This document shows positions 47,701 through 59,773 of a DNA stretch of 64,000 nucleotides, piece after piece; within the stretch, counting starts at the first letter, position 1; every line of letters begins with the position of its first letter. Made by a program: the position numbers and the translations under genes. The notes under the pieces were generated by a model that was not told the origin of the DNA, did not search any database, and was given only the letters and a program-made list of their open reading frames with translations. Source of the stretch: Campylorhamphus procurvoides (taxonomy: Eukaryota; Chordata; Aves; Passeriformes; Dendrocolaptidae); NCBI GenBank assembly GCA_013396655.1, contig WBMV01005978.1:62001-126000 (forward strand). The letters are read 5' to 3'.

Positions 47701-47943
47701 ATAAAGATGGTGAAAATATACAGAACTGGTCAACCCACTTTCAGCTTTCCAGTGAACATGGAACTAATCCAAGCTTACTGACAAGCATGTTCCTGGCAAA
47801 ATTGAAGCTCAGTGTAGCAGCAGACAGGTTTTGTAAAAATACCCAGTTTTCTTATCTTAAATACAATTACAAATTGCTGGCCACAGGCTAGAATGCTGTA
47901 TTTAAGAAGGGGTTCTACCAGCAGCTAGGTCTGATAACGTAAT

Positions 47944-48001
47944 AAAAAACCCTAAAAAACCCCAAAACCCCCATCCCAAAAAACCAAACCCCAAAAAACC
48001 T
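47944..48001 (-). repeat. G-run tract on the TXLNG sense strand (GGGGTTTT-like)
   Basis: The plus strand is almost purely A and C, with five separate C runs of three to five bases. The TXLNG sense strand therefore has five G runs separated by T-rich spacers, a pattern compatible with an intramolecular G-quadruplex. Confidence 0.75.
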
Positions 48002-50984
48002 CCTTAAACTCTACCGAGTTGTAGTCTATAAGTCCTAGCAAATCTGACAGTAGTGTCATGACATATTGAAATTGTAATTTATTTAACCTATATTAGAAAG
48101 TGTGTTTTTCATTTTAAAAAACAGAAGTCTCCTATTGCCTGACACAGTCCACAAGCACTAATAGCTAAATGATTTCCTGATTTTGACTAACAAAGAATTT
48201 TCTACATTAGATGTCACTTTACATATTAAAAACAATAACCAGAAGTCTAAACAGCCTTCTTACACTCAATGCTGCTATTAAAACACTAACTAAAGGTAGT
48301 TTCAGATTTGGTCTGTATCAAGCTTCCAGCTGAAGTACAGCAATAATAAACATCACACCAAGAACAGTAAGTACTAAACCATATTAATATCACTGAAATT
48401 GCTCCCTCCTTGTTCAGGCAATGGTCGAACGATGCCAAATCTTACCTCTTATCTTTTCAAATGTGTGCTCATCAGACTAGTGAACTTCTCAGTTTAACAT
48501 TCCAGCCAGAACAGAGCACTTCCCACAGCACATTGTATAATAGCGCTGATTCAGTACTGACTGAATAAAAACAAAACTGCCCCAGCAAAGTCCTTCTACT
48601 GAAAACACTGCTACCTTTTCTAGCTGCTACCATGCTCTCTCAGCTTCCAGCCAGCTTCAGCTACAGGTCGCTCATAATCTGACAGAACAGAATCAGATTA
48701 TTATATGCCTAGAAAGACTTCCAGAGAGGCAAAGAGTATATTGCACAGGTAAAGTGAAACTTCATAAGATGACAAAATTATTATCAAAATTCAAAACTAC
48801 CACTAAAAAACATTTCCTACCTAGCTGTGAAACCACCTATTACAAGACAGTGACATTTTTGAAAAGCAGATAATCTTCAAGCTATTTAAGGTAGCGTTAC
48901 AGGAGTTGAGGATGACTGTAGGAAAATTACTGGTAACATTGCTCCTGTTCACCCCGAAGTTTTCAATCAGTCTTCTGCTCTGTTCTCTCTTATACCTTGA
49001 TCAAAAAAGGTGCACATCAGTAAAATTTTACTTACTTCATACCTAAAAGATCAGAGTACAAACCAGATATCCTATTTGTGAAATTGGCTGTGACCACAGG
49101 AGCCTAATTCAGCTTTTGTTCAAACAGTACTGCATCAGTAACACGTGCTGCACGTAAGGATGAAACAGACACCTGGGCAGAACTTGCCCTACCACCACGC
49201 CAAAATGTGTCAAACAGACTTATTTTTTTTGTCTTACTACCTACACAAGTCTGTAACACGTAGTGCTACCTAAAATAGACTGTGCTTACTGTCAGTACTA
49301 TGTGTAGTATTCCATACTTTCCCTAAGCCACTTGAAAACACTTCTCCGTACTTTTTATTAAAAGAAACCATAATTAGTAGCTACACCAACATCCTTTTTC
49401 TCCTGTATGTTAGCCAATTATCCTAAAAAATACAAGCACTAGCACTGATCTATCAAAACATCTCCAACATACGCACAGGAGCAGTTGGCCTGTGCTGTGA
49501 AAAGATTCTTACAACATCAGCATTTGGAATTATTAATACTTTCAAGAAATATCCTGGAAGCTTTAGAAAAAACATGTGTACATAAACCAGATTTTCACAA
49601 CTGTAAGACAACCTCATTAAAAAAGTAAATACATAATCATTTGCTCAGCATCAGGCTCCAAAAAAGACATTTTGATTGACACTGTTCAGCTGACTTACTT
49701 CATGTGCAACTGGACATAAAAGCCTTATACCTTCTTATACCTAACCAATTACATAGAAAAACCTCTGTGGCATGTACTTATCATGAATGTTTATGGTTCA
49801 CAACGAATTTTAGGCTTTCTGCATCCCAACAATTTACTTTTTCCTTCTAACAGAGAGAAGCTTACGATTAAAATATGTATGTAACACACTTTTCCTCAGT
49901 GAAGATACTCACGAAGACTTTATTTAACATAACTGTATCAACTGTGTTGAAAAATCAGTCATCCTTGGTAGCAATTTTATTTATAAATTGCTTCTGCAGG
50001 AAAACTACCATCTTAGGATGTCACAGAATTTGAGTTTGAATTTTATAGTAGGTACATCTTCATCCACTTGTCCAGACACAATTATTCAGATGCATGCGAC
50101 CACAAGAGTAGGTTACTAAGTTATTTCTCCATGCAATGTTTCTCTATACTGTGCTCACTGACCTGAATGATCACAGTCTAATTATACCTTTCTGAAAACC
50201 TAATGGCCTCTGAGGTGGCTTCCCACTGAACAAAGATCTTAGTTGTGAGATCCAAGTAATTTCAAGCAAACATTTCACCCTGTTCTGTCATTATGTTAAA
50301 AACTATGTTCTATGCACTCATTTATCTACTTTAAAAACACCGGACTGAGGCACCTGCAGTATTGCTCATCCCTAGTTTCAAAGCACTGCAAGATGAGAAG
50401 TTCTAACACAGTAGGAGGACGATTAAAAAATACCTACTTCCAAAATTTGTATTTCGCCCTTATAAAAGTTAATACAGACTCAATGTTAATACAGAGTTCC
50501 ACTATTAATACTGCTCGCTGTACAATTCAAGATATGGTCTTTGATATTGGTTCAGACATGTACATTCTCACACGACCCCTCTGCTTATGGTCCTTACTTT
50601 TTTTCTGTTACCTTTACCATGCTTTTTTTCTTGCTCTTGCAGTGGCCTCATGACACAGATGACATGTCTGCTCTTAAGAAAAGCTTTTATATTTACCTCA
50701 AACACAACCACAAAGGGGAAAAAAAAAATCTCTTCCCTCATTTGGCTTAAGACATTAAAACACTCTGGTGGTGCACCTCTCCCCACGCCACAGTATGATC
50801 TCAGAAATGCTCGTTAGGCCTCGGCCTTGTGGAACAGCACCTGAGCTGAGCTCCTCTGGAGCTTATCAGAAACATTGTCTGCTCCCAGGAACTAGCTGTG
50901 TCTAACAAATACATAGTTTTTAACAAACAGCCTTGGAAACTTCCTTTTCTTACCTGAATAACAATTCAAGTGGAACAATATTTT

Positions 50985-51850
50985 TGTTACTGAACCTTCA
51001 AATACAGTTACTGACCCAAATTATAGCCAGGATGAAAAATTATTATGACTAAAGCCCCCTCTCTTGCAACCTTATAAACAGATGTCCTAAGCGAGATCCC
51101 TTGAGTCCTGCTGAACCACAGTGAGCTGTGGCCAGCATCTCCCTCTGAGGGGACACCTCTCAGAGCCAGCAAACTCCCAAGTTTGCTATCCTTGGAGGAC
51201 CTGCTGCTGAATGCTGACAACAGAATCTGGGCCGATACCACTCCTCAAGGCTCAACCCTCTGACCCCTGAGAAGACAGAAAGGCATCTGATGTGAGTACT
51301 TCCCTGGATTTGAGGGGAATTTTTCACAAGCATATACTGTGTACATACTCTTCAGGTCTGTGTGCATGCAAGTGTGAATATGCCATGCAACTGTACTGAG
51401 AATGTGTGAATCTCTGAGATTCTTAAGTACTTCAGATATTTAAGTGAGGCCTTCAAGTTACTGTTGTGCTATAGTAAATTCTACATAATCTTTTGTCAAA
51501 TTAACTTAAACTATTAAGTGCTGTTAAAACCTTTGGGCCTAATCTGTTGGTCAAGTCCAGGGCTAAGTTTGGCAGGAGGGTCCACTCTGAGCCTTGTGGC
51601 TCTACAGGAGGGTCTCCCTTACACCTTTTTATCTCTACCCTTTCCAATCCTTATCATTTCTCCTCCTTCCTTTCCCCAGCCTCCAAGTAGATAATTTTTG
51701 GTTGATTTCAGTGTGATTTTTCTGTGTGCTTTAACCATATAGTGAGTAGTACAGGGAACCTTATCAACGAACTCTGTTGCCCTTTCACTTCTATATTAAA
51801 CTGTTTTTGCCGGTGATTCTTTGAGTGACCTAAAAAAATTCATGACAAAC
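50985..51850 (+). mobile_element. Probable endogenous-retrovirus LTR in TXLNG intron 1
   Basis: The stretch differs in style from its surroundings. It has a TATA-like CCTTATAAACAG followed by GATGTCCTAAGCGAGATC, a CTGCTGAACCACAGTGAGCTG block, TCTGACCCCTGAGAAGACAG, and about 500 bases later CACTTCTATATTAAACTG then GGTGATTCTTTGAGTGACC. That layout resembles avian LTRs with R/U5-like ends. Edges are approximate, no target-site duplication was found, and no gag/pol/env remnant adjoins. The family is not identified. Confidence 0.45.
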
Positions 51851-52945
51851 ACTTCCTGTAATTCTGGCAAAAAATTCACTGCAGGAACCTAAAGCTTACG
51901 TGGAAACTTTCAGTGCATTTACACACAGGGCAAAGTGCTACACATTTCATCAGCCTTTTTTAAAGAGAAGCATCTGAGACAGGTGCTAATTAAGAAAACA
52001 TTTAATATAGCATGAATCACTTATGCCAATGAGGTTTCACTTCCTCTTTACTATAAGCCAAATAGTTTTCTAGTCATCCACAATATGATTCTGGAAAAAG
52101 CAGGGTAGACAAGTTCTGAATTCCCAATGCAAACAGGTCACAAGGAACCTAAAAATAAAGAAGCTCTTATGTATCAAGGCAGGGGGAGGGAATCTGCAAG
52201 AGTGCACTGAACGATTTTTATTTCATGGAAAAACGTTTGAAGTAAAATTTGCTTAACGCTGCCTGCCACATTTCACCTGTTCAAAAAATTAAGTTCCATT
52301 TAACTGTAAATATTTGAAATAATAGGGAATGCAGGTTTGTTTGGGTTTTTTCTTCTTCTTTAAACATCATAATCATCTGATCTCAGACACTAAAGTTTCT
52401 TACAAGTCCCTTCTTAGGTAAGTTCTTGAGAAAACACATAGCAGATGATGGTGCTTTTCATTGAGGAAAACGAGCTCCGTAGTCTCCCAGACCTCTCTCT
52501 CTCAGCCAAAATAAACAACCACCAGCACCGCAAAGTTACTATTTCTGGGATGTTGTTATCTTTTGCACCCACGGAAAAAAGTTACCGCAAAAAGCCACTT
52601 GATTTTATGTAAGGGCACAGGATGAGATACTTAAACAGCACATGAGAATAGCAACGCAGCTCTGTCACATAAAACACCGAGTGGGTGATATTACATAGAG
52701 CTCCTGAATTACAGCATATTTGCAGTTTTCGCCGTTGCGCGACCAAGTCCGCGTATTTTAGTCTTTTCCTACATGGGCGCGCAACCCGCAATTACCGTGA
52801 GATCACTGGGGACACCGCTGCTTTCGGTGTGGTTTCGGTAGAGGATGGGAGGAAAAAAAAAAAAAAAAACAAAAACCACTTTAAAAGAAGTGACAAGGAA
52901 TAAAGAAGTGATTTATGGGCAGAACACTTGAGGAGATTCTCTTAC

Positions 52946-53119
52946 TTGTTGTTTCATTATATACTCCAGTTTCTCCACTAATGAACTTGCATCACCAGAA
53001 GCAGGGTTGGAGAAGTGAGACTTCAAGTCAATTTGCAACACATTTCTCTCCTTCTCAAACACGCTCTGTACTGCTTGCAGGAGTTCTCCTCTCCAGTCAG
53101 CAGCAACACCTGCAGTTTC
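52946..53119 (-). CDS. Orphan internal exon, pericentrin-like coiled coil
   Basis: The minus strand has acceptor ATGTTTACAG, 174 bases of open frame (58 codons, phase 0 at both ends) and donor GTAAGAG. It encodes an amphipathic, probably helical segment: DWRGELLQAVQSVFEKERN, then a short linker, then SGDASSLVEKLEYIMKQQ. The DxSSLxEKLExI pattern resembles, from memory, a stretch in the C-terminal third of pericentrin (PCNT), a centrosomal scaffold; AKAP9 is an alternative. It is not part of known gamma-taxilin. It lies on the TXLNG strand between the missing exon 1 and exon 2, and only 14 intron bases separate it from the 6-N gap. The codon content looks genuinely coding. It may be a misplaced contig end or gap-fill, a duplicated exon, or a new TXLNG cassette exon. 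Confidence 0.6.
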
Positions 53120-53133
53120 CTGTAAACATATTT

Positions 53134-53139
53134 NNNNNN
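53134..53139. other. Assembly gap (6 N), probable site of TXLNG exon 1
   Basis: A very short run of N separates the orphan exon side from the CpG island core. Six is likely an arbitrary length. About 38 N-terminal codons and the start of TXLNG are unaccounted for and most plausibly lie here. Confidence 0.85.
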
Positions 53140-53182
53140 GCACCGGAACTGCTCCCGCCGCACCGCCCCCTCCGCGCACCAG

Positions 53183-53187
53183 CCAAT
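53183..53187 (+). promoter_or_regulatory. CCAAT box
   Basis: AGCCAATCGC lies inside the CpG island, a good match to the NF-Y core, which acts in either orientation. Confidence 0.5.
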
Positions 53188-53206
53188 CGCCGTGCAGCGC
53201 CGCGAC

Positions 53207-53212
53207 CACGTG
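53207..53212. promoter_or_regulatory. Canonical E-box CACGTG
   Basis: The palindromic CACGTG in GACCACGTGTGG is the USF/MYC/MITF-type core, 20 bases from the CCAAT box. Confidence 0.45.
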
Positions 53213-53246
53213 TGGAGGCACGCGCCCTCCCGGCCGCGGGACGTGC

Positions 53247-53259
53247 CGGGAGCTGTAGT
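53247..53259 (-). promoter_or_regulatory. ACTAYRNNNCCCR promoter motif
   Basis: The minus strand reads ACTACAGCTCCCG, a full match to this conserved vertebrate promoter motif, associated with ZNF143-type promoters and often with divergent transcription. Confidence 0.55.
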
Positions 53260-53293
53260 CCTGCCGCGTAGGGCCGGGCTGCGCGCCCGCAGT

Positions 53294-53357
53294 GCCGGCA
53301 GGGGCAGTAGGGGCGATAGGGGCAGTAGGAGCAGTAGGGCCGGCAGGGGCAGTATGG
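53294..53357. repeat. GGGGCAGTA-type 9-bp tandem repeat
   Basis: About six imperfect copies of a GGGGCAGTA/GGGGCGATA unit lie in the CpG island. Long frames crossing it (poly Pro-Tyr-Cys or Gly-Ala-Val) are artefacts of the repeat. Confidence 0.8.
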
Positions 53358-53547
53358 CCGGCCGATCCCTGCCCCACGCCCCCCATCCCCCGTCCCGCTT
53401 CCCCCGGCGCTGTCCCGGCCCCGGGCACGGCTTGGAAGGCCGGGCCAGCCCAGCCGGGGCTCAGCAGAGCCGCAGGGAGGGCGAGGGTGGGAGCGCCGGC
53501 GGGTCCGACCCCCGCGGGTATCCCGGAGCGCGGGTGGGATCCCCGCT

Positions 53548-53595
53548 GGGGTGGCGGTGGGACACTCGTATGGGGTGGCTGTGGGACACTCGTAT
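53548..53595. repeat. 24-bp tandem duplication in CpG island
   Basis: Two adjacent 24-base units, each ending GTGGGACACTCGTAT, differ at one position. Confidence 0.85.
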
Positions 53596-56500
53596 GGGCT
53601 GGGTCGGCGGAGCTGCTGCTCCTGCAGGAACAGCGGATCGTGTGCGCCGGGACAGCGAGCTGCCCTCGGGAGCCGTGCCGGGAATGGGCTCGCAGGGTGC
53701 CCGGGCCGGCAGTGCGGGGAGCGCCCCGGGGTGCCCGGCGGGTCCGTCCCCACGGGCTGGGCTCGGGCAGGGTCTCCTGCGAACCACCCCAGTGCCATGG
53801 GCACACCTGGCCTCGGGGCCGCTGGGGAAGAGCCTAAAACAGGCGTGAGCAAACATTAGAAATACATACGGGTCTGCTTCCCAGGGCAATACACTGACCT
53901 GCTTCGTATACAGTGGGAGTTCTAGAGTTGCTTAATAAAAAATGCCACTCTAAACCTCCCTAAGCACTTATTACTTCAGAGAGTAGGTCAGGTGTCAGTG
54001 TTGGATAAAGTAGCTTTGGTGAGGCAGTACCTGCTTAAATTATTTTGTCTTTCCATCCTAAATCTATACTTACCAGAACTATTCAGCTATTAATTTCAAA
54101 ATGAAAAATATTTTGAGTGTCATCCTGATCTTTAGATGGAGGTTTTCTCCCACAAAATAAAACACTTGTTCTTTTACAAACATGCACAATACGGGTACAA
54201 TCCTTGGAAGAAAAATAAGGTCCCCCCCCACTCCCCTTCCCCAGCAGAATTTTGTTGGTTTAGGATTTTCCTCACACATCCCTTCTGTTAGAGAGCAGCA
54301 AGAGGTCCATTGAAATGTGCTCTGTCTGATCCCAGGTTGGCTCATGCAACCCTCAAATAGGGCTTTAACATTACTTGTAATTTCTCCTAAGTATATATAT
54401 TATTTGAAAATATATATAACAAAACGTAAATTACTTTTGCGTTCTCCCTCTTTCAGGCACTTTTTGGAATAGAATGATTAATTACAAATGTGAGCTACTT
54501 TGAAAGCAAATGGAGTAAAGAACCACAGAGCTGTTGCTGGCTGTGAGCCTTTACTGTAATAAAATTCATTGTGAGGCCTATTTTTGTGCATTTGGGTGCC
54601 AGTGGTTAGCATACATTGTGCAGCAGAAGCAGACGTGAGGCCGTACTGTCAAGGGGGAGTTTTCTTCAAAAACTATCAGATGTGAGAGAATGTATTTCCA
54701 GCAGTAATTCTTTTCACACATGAACTGTTTGGGTTCTGATACAGTGACACGGATCAATTATAATTGTTTTGTGAAGAAAATTCTTCCTCCCAGTAAGTCA
54801 GTTTTCTAGAAGGTCAGGTTTTTTGGAGGATGGCTGATGAAGGCATAGCGAGAGAGGTACCAGCAGGCTGACAGACACAGATCTCTGGTGCACTGTTTGC
54901 CTGCTGTGCTGTTGTCCTCTGAAGAACACAAATGCGAAATTGTATGGAAAAAAAATAGTATTTTCAATTACATTTATGGTCCTATCCCTATGCCTCTTTT
55001 TGTGTTTCTACGAACTGCTTTCCCTCAAAAATGCAATTGCCAACAAAGTTCATGTCAACAGTACTGGAAATTCATATTCCACTTGTGCAAGTGAGTACAC
55101 GTACTGAGAGGAGGTTGAGAATGTATTTTCAGTTGTGCCCTGTTAATGACCTTGCTGGAGATTGCTTGTGCAATCCTGCGCATTAGGAGCTGCCAAGTAG
55201 GAGTTCCACCCAACTGGCCATTGCCAAGAAGGTGGAGTGGTCTCATGTTTTGACAGGCAAGAAGCTGAAATTTTAGGAAAATAAGTTCTTTTTAATTATT
55301 ATTTAGGATATAACTAAGTATCCATTGATAAAAATCTTTAGTCATCAACTTTTTACAAATTTTTAGGGTAGTCTGTTTTTATGAACTACATCCAGGTTAC
55401 GTGGTTATCACCATACTCAAGAGTAGTCTGACTTCATGAACTCTACCTGTACCAGCCAATCTGACACCTGTCTTGGGTACTTTACCACCCTCACTGGGGG
55501 GAGTCTCAGGCAACTGGGCGAAAAATTAGTTCTTTCATTAAGTTTTAATCGGATCAGTAAGGTGACAATTAGAACTAAATGCTCAAAACTCTAAACAATG
55601 AAATTGAGAAACTGTGAAATAAAGACACTGTTTCTTTTCTTACATGCAGTGCAGGCAGGGAACTACTGAAATGCAGGAACAAGTTTAATTTTGTCCTTTT
55701 CTCGTGATTATTATGATAATTGCTTTTATTGAAACTTTGAGGAAGCTCTGGACTACCAGAATTGTTCTTGGAACACTTCCCTCCTGGTGAAACTATGATA
55801 CTGAGTAGGAACAGTAATTCTTCCAATGTTACTTTTCACAGACTGACCAATCAAAAATTAAAATGAAGGCAGGAGAGAAACAGAAAAATACATACAATTC
55901 AAAAACCCAACCCAAATCACCACTCTTCTGCTTCACAGGATCCTAAAATTCCATGATGACTACTAGGGAGATTGTCTGGAGCCCAGTGTGGACAATACTG
56001 GAAACACATGCTTGGTTGAACATATCATATAGCTATAAGTAAAACCACACAAGATGCTGGGGTACATGTGGAATAGGATCAGGAGTAATACAGAAAACGA
56101 AACCAGGATGTGTCAGCTGGGTGGAGCTTTCTCTTACATGCTTATTGCATGTCACACCTTCCTCCCAGAAAATGAATTCCGAAGGTGAATCAGCTCTAAG
56201 GAAATCTGTCACAAATTATTTGGTATATGGAAAAATGCCCCCATTAAAATATGAAAAGAGTGAAAAGTTTGAAACTTTTTGCCTAGCTCAAGAAAGTTAA
56301 CACATGGGACATGATGAAAAGGAGGCAAAGTACTTCTGTGTTCCTACATTACACGCTGTTCAGCTGAATTACAAACCAGCACATTTGAAACCAATAAAAA
56401 GATTTTTCCCCTCCACACATCAATAAATGACTTACCCCACAATACCAGTGAAGTAATGAACTAGTTTAAAAAAGGAACTGTACTTTTGTGTTAATAAGAA

Positions 56501-57674
56501 TGATAGCCAGTTACAGGTTCATGCAAATATAGTTTGAAATAGAATTTGGATGTCACCCACTGCAGTAGGAAGGTGAGCCTTGGCCCACTGTGATGAGACA
56601 GGTCTTTGACAGCACATCCCATCAAGAGAGCTTTCTGTTTCCACATCCACACTAAGTATCTGCAGAGGTACCTCTCTTAGAGCAGCACCTTTCATCCACC
56701 CAACTCATGATGGTCCCGAAAGTCTTGTTACACATGATATAGGATGAAAGGCAGTGATGATATAGCTCAACTAGAACTGTTTGATGTCTAAATTGCAGGC
56801 ATCAAAGTCATGAAAGGGTACAAGGCCATCATTAAAAAATTTCTGAAGTAAGTGGGACAAGAAGCTGGGTATAATCAATCCATTTTCTGGCCATTATTTA
56901 ACTGTGAGGTAAATGGGGCTCATTTCTCGAGAAGGAGAGGAAATGCAGAAAAGCAGCAGTTTTATCTCGCTCTGAAACCATCACACTTGTGTATGAAAAT
57001 CACAGTGAAGAGAACAAATAAATAAAAGCAACTGAGCAACTGCAGAATTAAGGTTTTGTGTATGCACAGAAGAAAAAACCCCCACATTAAGATTGGTTTT
57101 CTCTAGAGCATCATGTATCAAAGCAGGCATCAGATCTTTATTCTTCTAATTTTATATATAACCCTTAACTAAATGCATTTTTCTTGTCTTTCCCTATTCT
57201 GCCAGAATCACATTGAGACAAAATAACCTATCTGCCCATGTAATTTTGAATGAAGTATACCTCCCAAGTTTATCTGGAGAGCTTTGCCAAAGATTTACGA
57301 ATCCCTGAATTAGCAAAGGAAAATGTCCCCAAGCTGTGTCATCATGAAAACCAGGCTTTTAGGAAACTAAGCAAGTGATTTCATTCTTAATTACTACAGC
57401 GTGCTGTCTCATTAAAAATGAGTGTGACAAACTAATGCTAATTATTTTGTTTGCTCTTCATCTTGCAATGGTATCTAGTAAAAAGTAACTGCTGAAAAGC
57501 ACATTATTTTTTTAAAATAGACTTATTAATAAATATGAGTTTGCATACATATATAAGCATTATCTTGATATATATATATGCATATTTACAGACACATTTA
57601 GCAAATACTGGGCTGTACTGAGAATAAAATCAAGCCATGCATATCTTCTGATGTTTTTGTAGAAATTGTTTCCT

Positions 57675-57706
57675 CCAATAGTTAACTTTTCCAATAGTTA
57701 ACTTTT
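57675..57706. repeat. 16-bp tandem duplication
   Basis: CCAATAGTTAACTTTT occurs twice in direct succession, identical copies, in intergenic sequence. Confidence 0.85.
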
Positions 57707-59767
57707 ATACAAAGAAACTATAGCAAGAAACCAATTGACTGTTACTTGCCATTTCCTTTAAAAAAATGGAATTATGTTCTAACACCTATTCCCTCAAACA
57801 CCCCAAATGTTTAAAACAAAGGAGTAAAAGCACTGCAAATGAGTAGTTTGAAAGCAAAATCTACTAATGGGTACCATTATTTAAAGCTAGGCTACTGTAC
57901 TGTTGTCACAGATATATCAGTCAGCAGTTACTGAGACAGAATATCAGGCCAGACAATACATCTTCTAAACTTCTGCTGAATTGAAACCCAGACCATTATC
58001 AGGGTGGTTCTTGACACTGAAATAGTACAGCTCCACTCCAGACACAGCCCATGGACTGAGGGCCCAGTGGCACTGCTTGGCAGTGCACTGAGGAGTAACC
58101 AGACACACTTTGTTCCTTCCTATGCAACAGCTATTGCAAAGGAAAAGTCAATAATGTGTGAGTGGCCAACAGTTCAAGGATGCATCTCACGGTCCAGCGA
58201 CAGGCTCCTGCACATAGGGTTATTCTGTAAATGCATGAGGTTAAAATTGACATCCTATATTTCAGTACTACATATATCACCCCACCAAGCAAACAGCAAG
58301 ACCACCAAACAGCAAGGGGAAAAAAATACTGAAGCAAAAAACTAAGAATCCAAAGTTTACTAATACACAATGCATGTTAACTTTGATAAGAGAGCAGCTG
58401 TAACTGATCAAATAAAAATGTAAGGGAACTTTGCACTACACTTCTCTTATTCCAGGATTTTACAATCTTTTCTCTTCCTCCTCCTCCAAACAAATTACTA
58501 AAGAAAAAAATTCCATGTAGGTATTAACTAACACTGACTGGACTAATAAACTAATAGCTGAAGAGGATTCTTCAGTGCACAGAATAACTGGAGATGTTGG
58601 CATCTCAGAAGAGAACTGTATTACTACTCTAAGCTAACTTACATGATTCCTGGATAATCTTTTCCCTGTTGCTCACAGGTTAATTCCAAAAGTCTGCAAC
58701 TTCAGATTTCTCGAAGAAAACTTGTTAATAATCTTTTTGATTGTTTGTTTCTCCTCAAGGTTTTAAACAACCGCACTTTCTGTCACATTGTATCTACAGG
58801 ATGGGGTTACTTACACTGATCCTTGGTTTCTTTTCATTTTATCACTGATTTCATTCTGTTGTTTTGCTGAATTTTAGCATCTGTGCCATCCCAGCACTTG
58901 GAATGATGTTAACACCAGCACACCTGCTTATGGAATAGACTATTATGACACATTTGGGCTACAAAGGCATACAAAATTCACCATGAATGTGAAGAGGTCT
59001 ACCTGTGTCCATCTCATATGACAAGTGGAATGCACTTTCCCTCTTCCCATGCAGAGTAAAAACTGCTAGGCACTTGTAGCACCTTCCTAAATGAAAAGCA
59101 TAGGCCAGGCCTGGAAACTGCAGAATCACACAAAACTTCAGTCATCCAGCTTAAAACCAGATATGCAGATTTGAAAATATTAACATGATATCTGATAAGA
59201 CTTTAAATATCAGAGTTCTAGTCAGATTCAGTCTTGCTGCATTACTGCCTGTTTAAATGCAAATTCAAATAGTAGGTTGGTTTGTTTTTTTCATAGACCT
59301 GCTTTTCATGAGACTTGGAAAATGACGGTTTTATATGTAGGAACCATCTTTTATGAGAGATGGAGTTTAGTATCTATAAGCACTATACAGGTTATCCTTA
59401 CATGAAAAGAAAGATGAGGCTTGATATACAAACCTGATGCAAATAAGGTAATAATAGACCTGAAAACACTAGGAATGATTAGGCTTATTTTTAGGAAAGT
59501 GGACATTTGGAGCAGTGCTTTTGAACTCTTAGTCATCCAGGGAAGACTTGCCACTCTCAGAATAGAACTACCCATCTTTTTAGAAGGTGTCCTGTCAAAC
59601 TGTACAGTAGACAGACAGATCCTACTATTTCCAGCTCAAATCTATGAGCAGATGAATTTGTCAAGAGTAACCAGTAAGCTGTAAATAGTCTGATTTTTAT
59701 GAGCATAACAGATTTAACTTTTGTGGCCTTTAATTAATCTCAGATATAAAAAGCTCATTAAGTATGT

Positions 59768-59773
59768 TTTATT
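59768..59773 (-). promoter_or_regulatory. SYAP1: Candidate SYAP1 poly(A) signal
   Basis: AATAAA occurs on the minus strand about 1.5 kb past the SYAP1 stop. Others lie further away (for example 57137-57142), so usage is uncertain. Confidence 0.3.

Larger units (their letters stand above)
44798..52945 (-). other. TXLNG: TXLNG intron 1 (readable part)
   Basis: About 8 kb separates TXLNG exon 2 from the orphan exon and the gap. I found no other supported exon. It holds an A/C-rich tract (47944-48001) and a probable LTR (about 51.0-51.85 kb), and becomes CpG-bearing from about 52730, the shore of the next CpG island. Confidence 0.7.
52730..53850. promoter_or_regulatory. TXLNG: CpG island, probable TXLNG promoter region
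   Basis: CpG density rises from 52730 and is very high from 53140 to 53830. The position is right for the TXLNG 5' end on the minus strand. Readable elements include a CCAAT box at 53183, an E-box CACGTG at 53207 and an ACTACAGCTCCCG motif on the minus strand at 53247-53259. No CAT (minus-strand ATG) occurs between 53140 and 53340, so the TXLNG start codon is not in the readable island core. Confidence 0.75.

Noticed and set aside
53097..53889. Long open frames of 140-297 codons on both strands in the second CpG island
   Set aside because: The frames overlap in five readings at once and follow the GGGGCAGTA and 24-bp repeats. The only convincing coding segment is the 174-bp spliced exon at 52946-53119.
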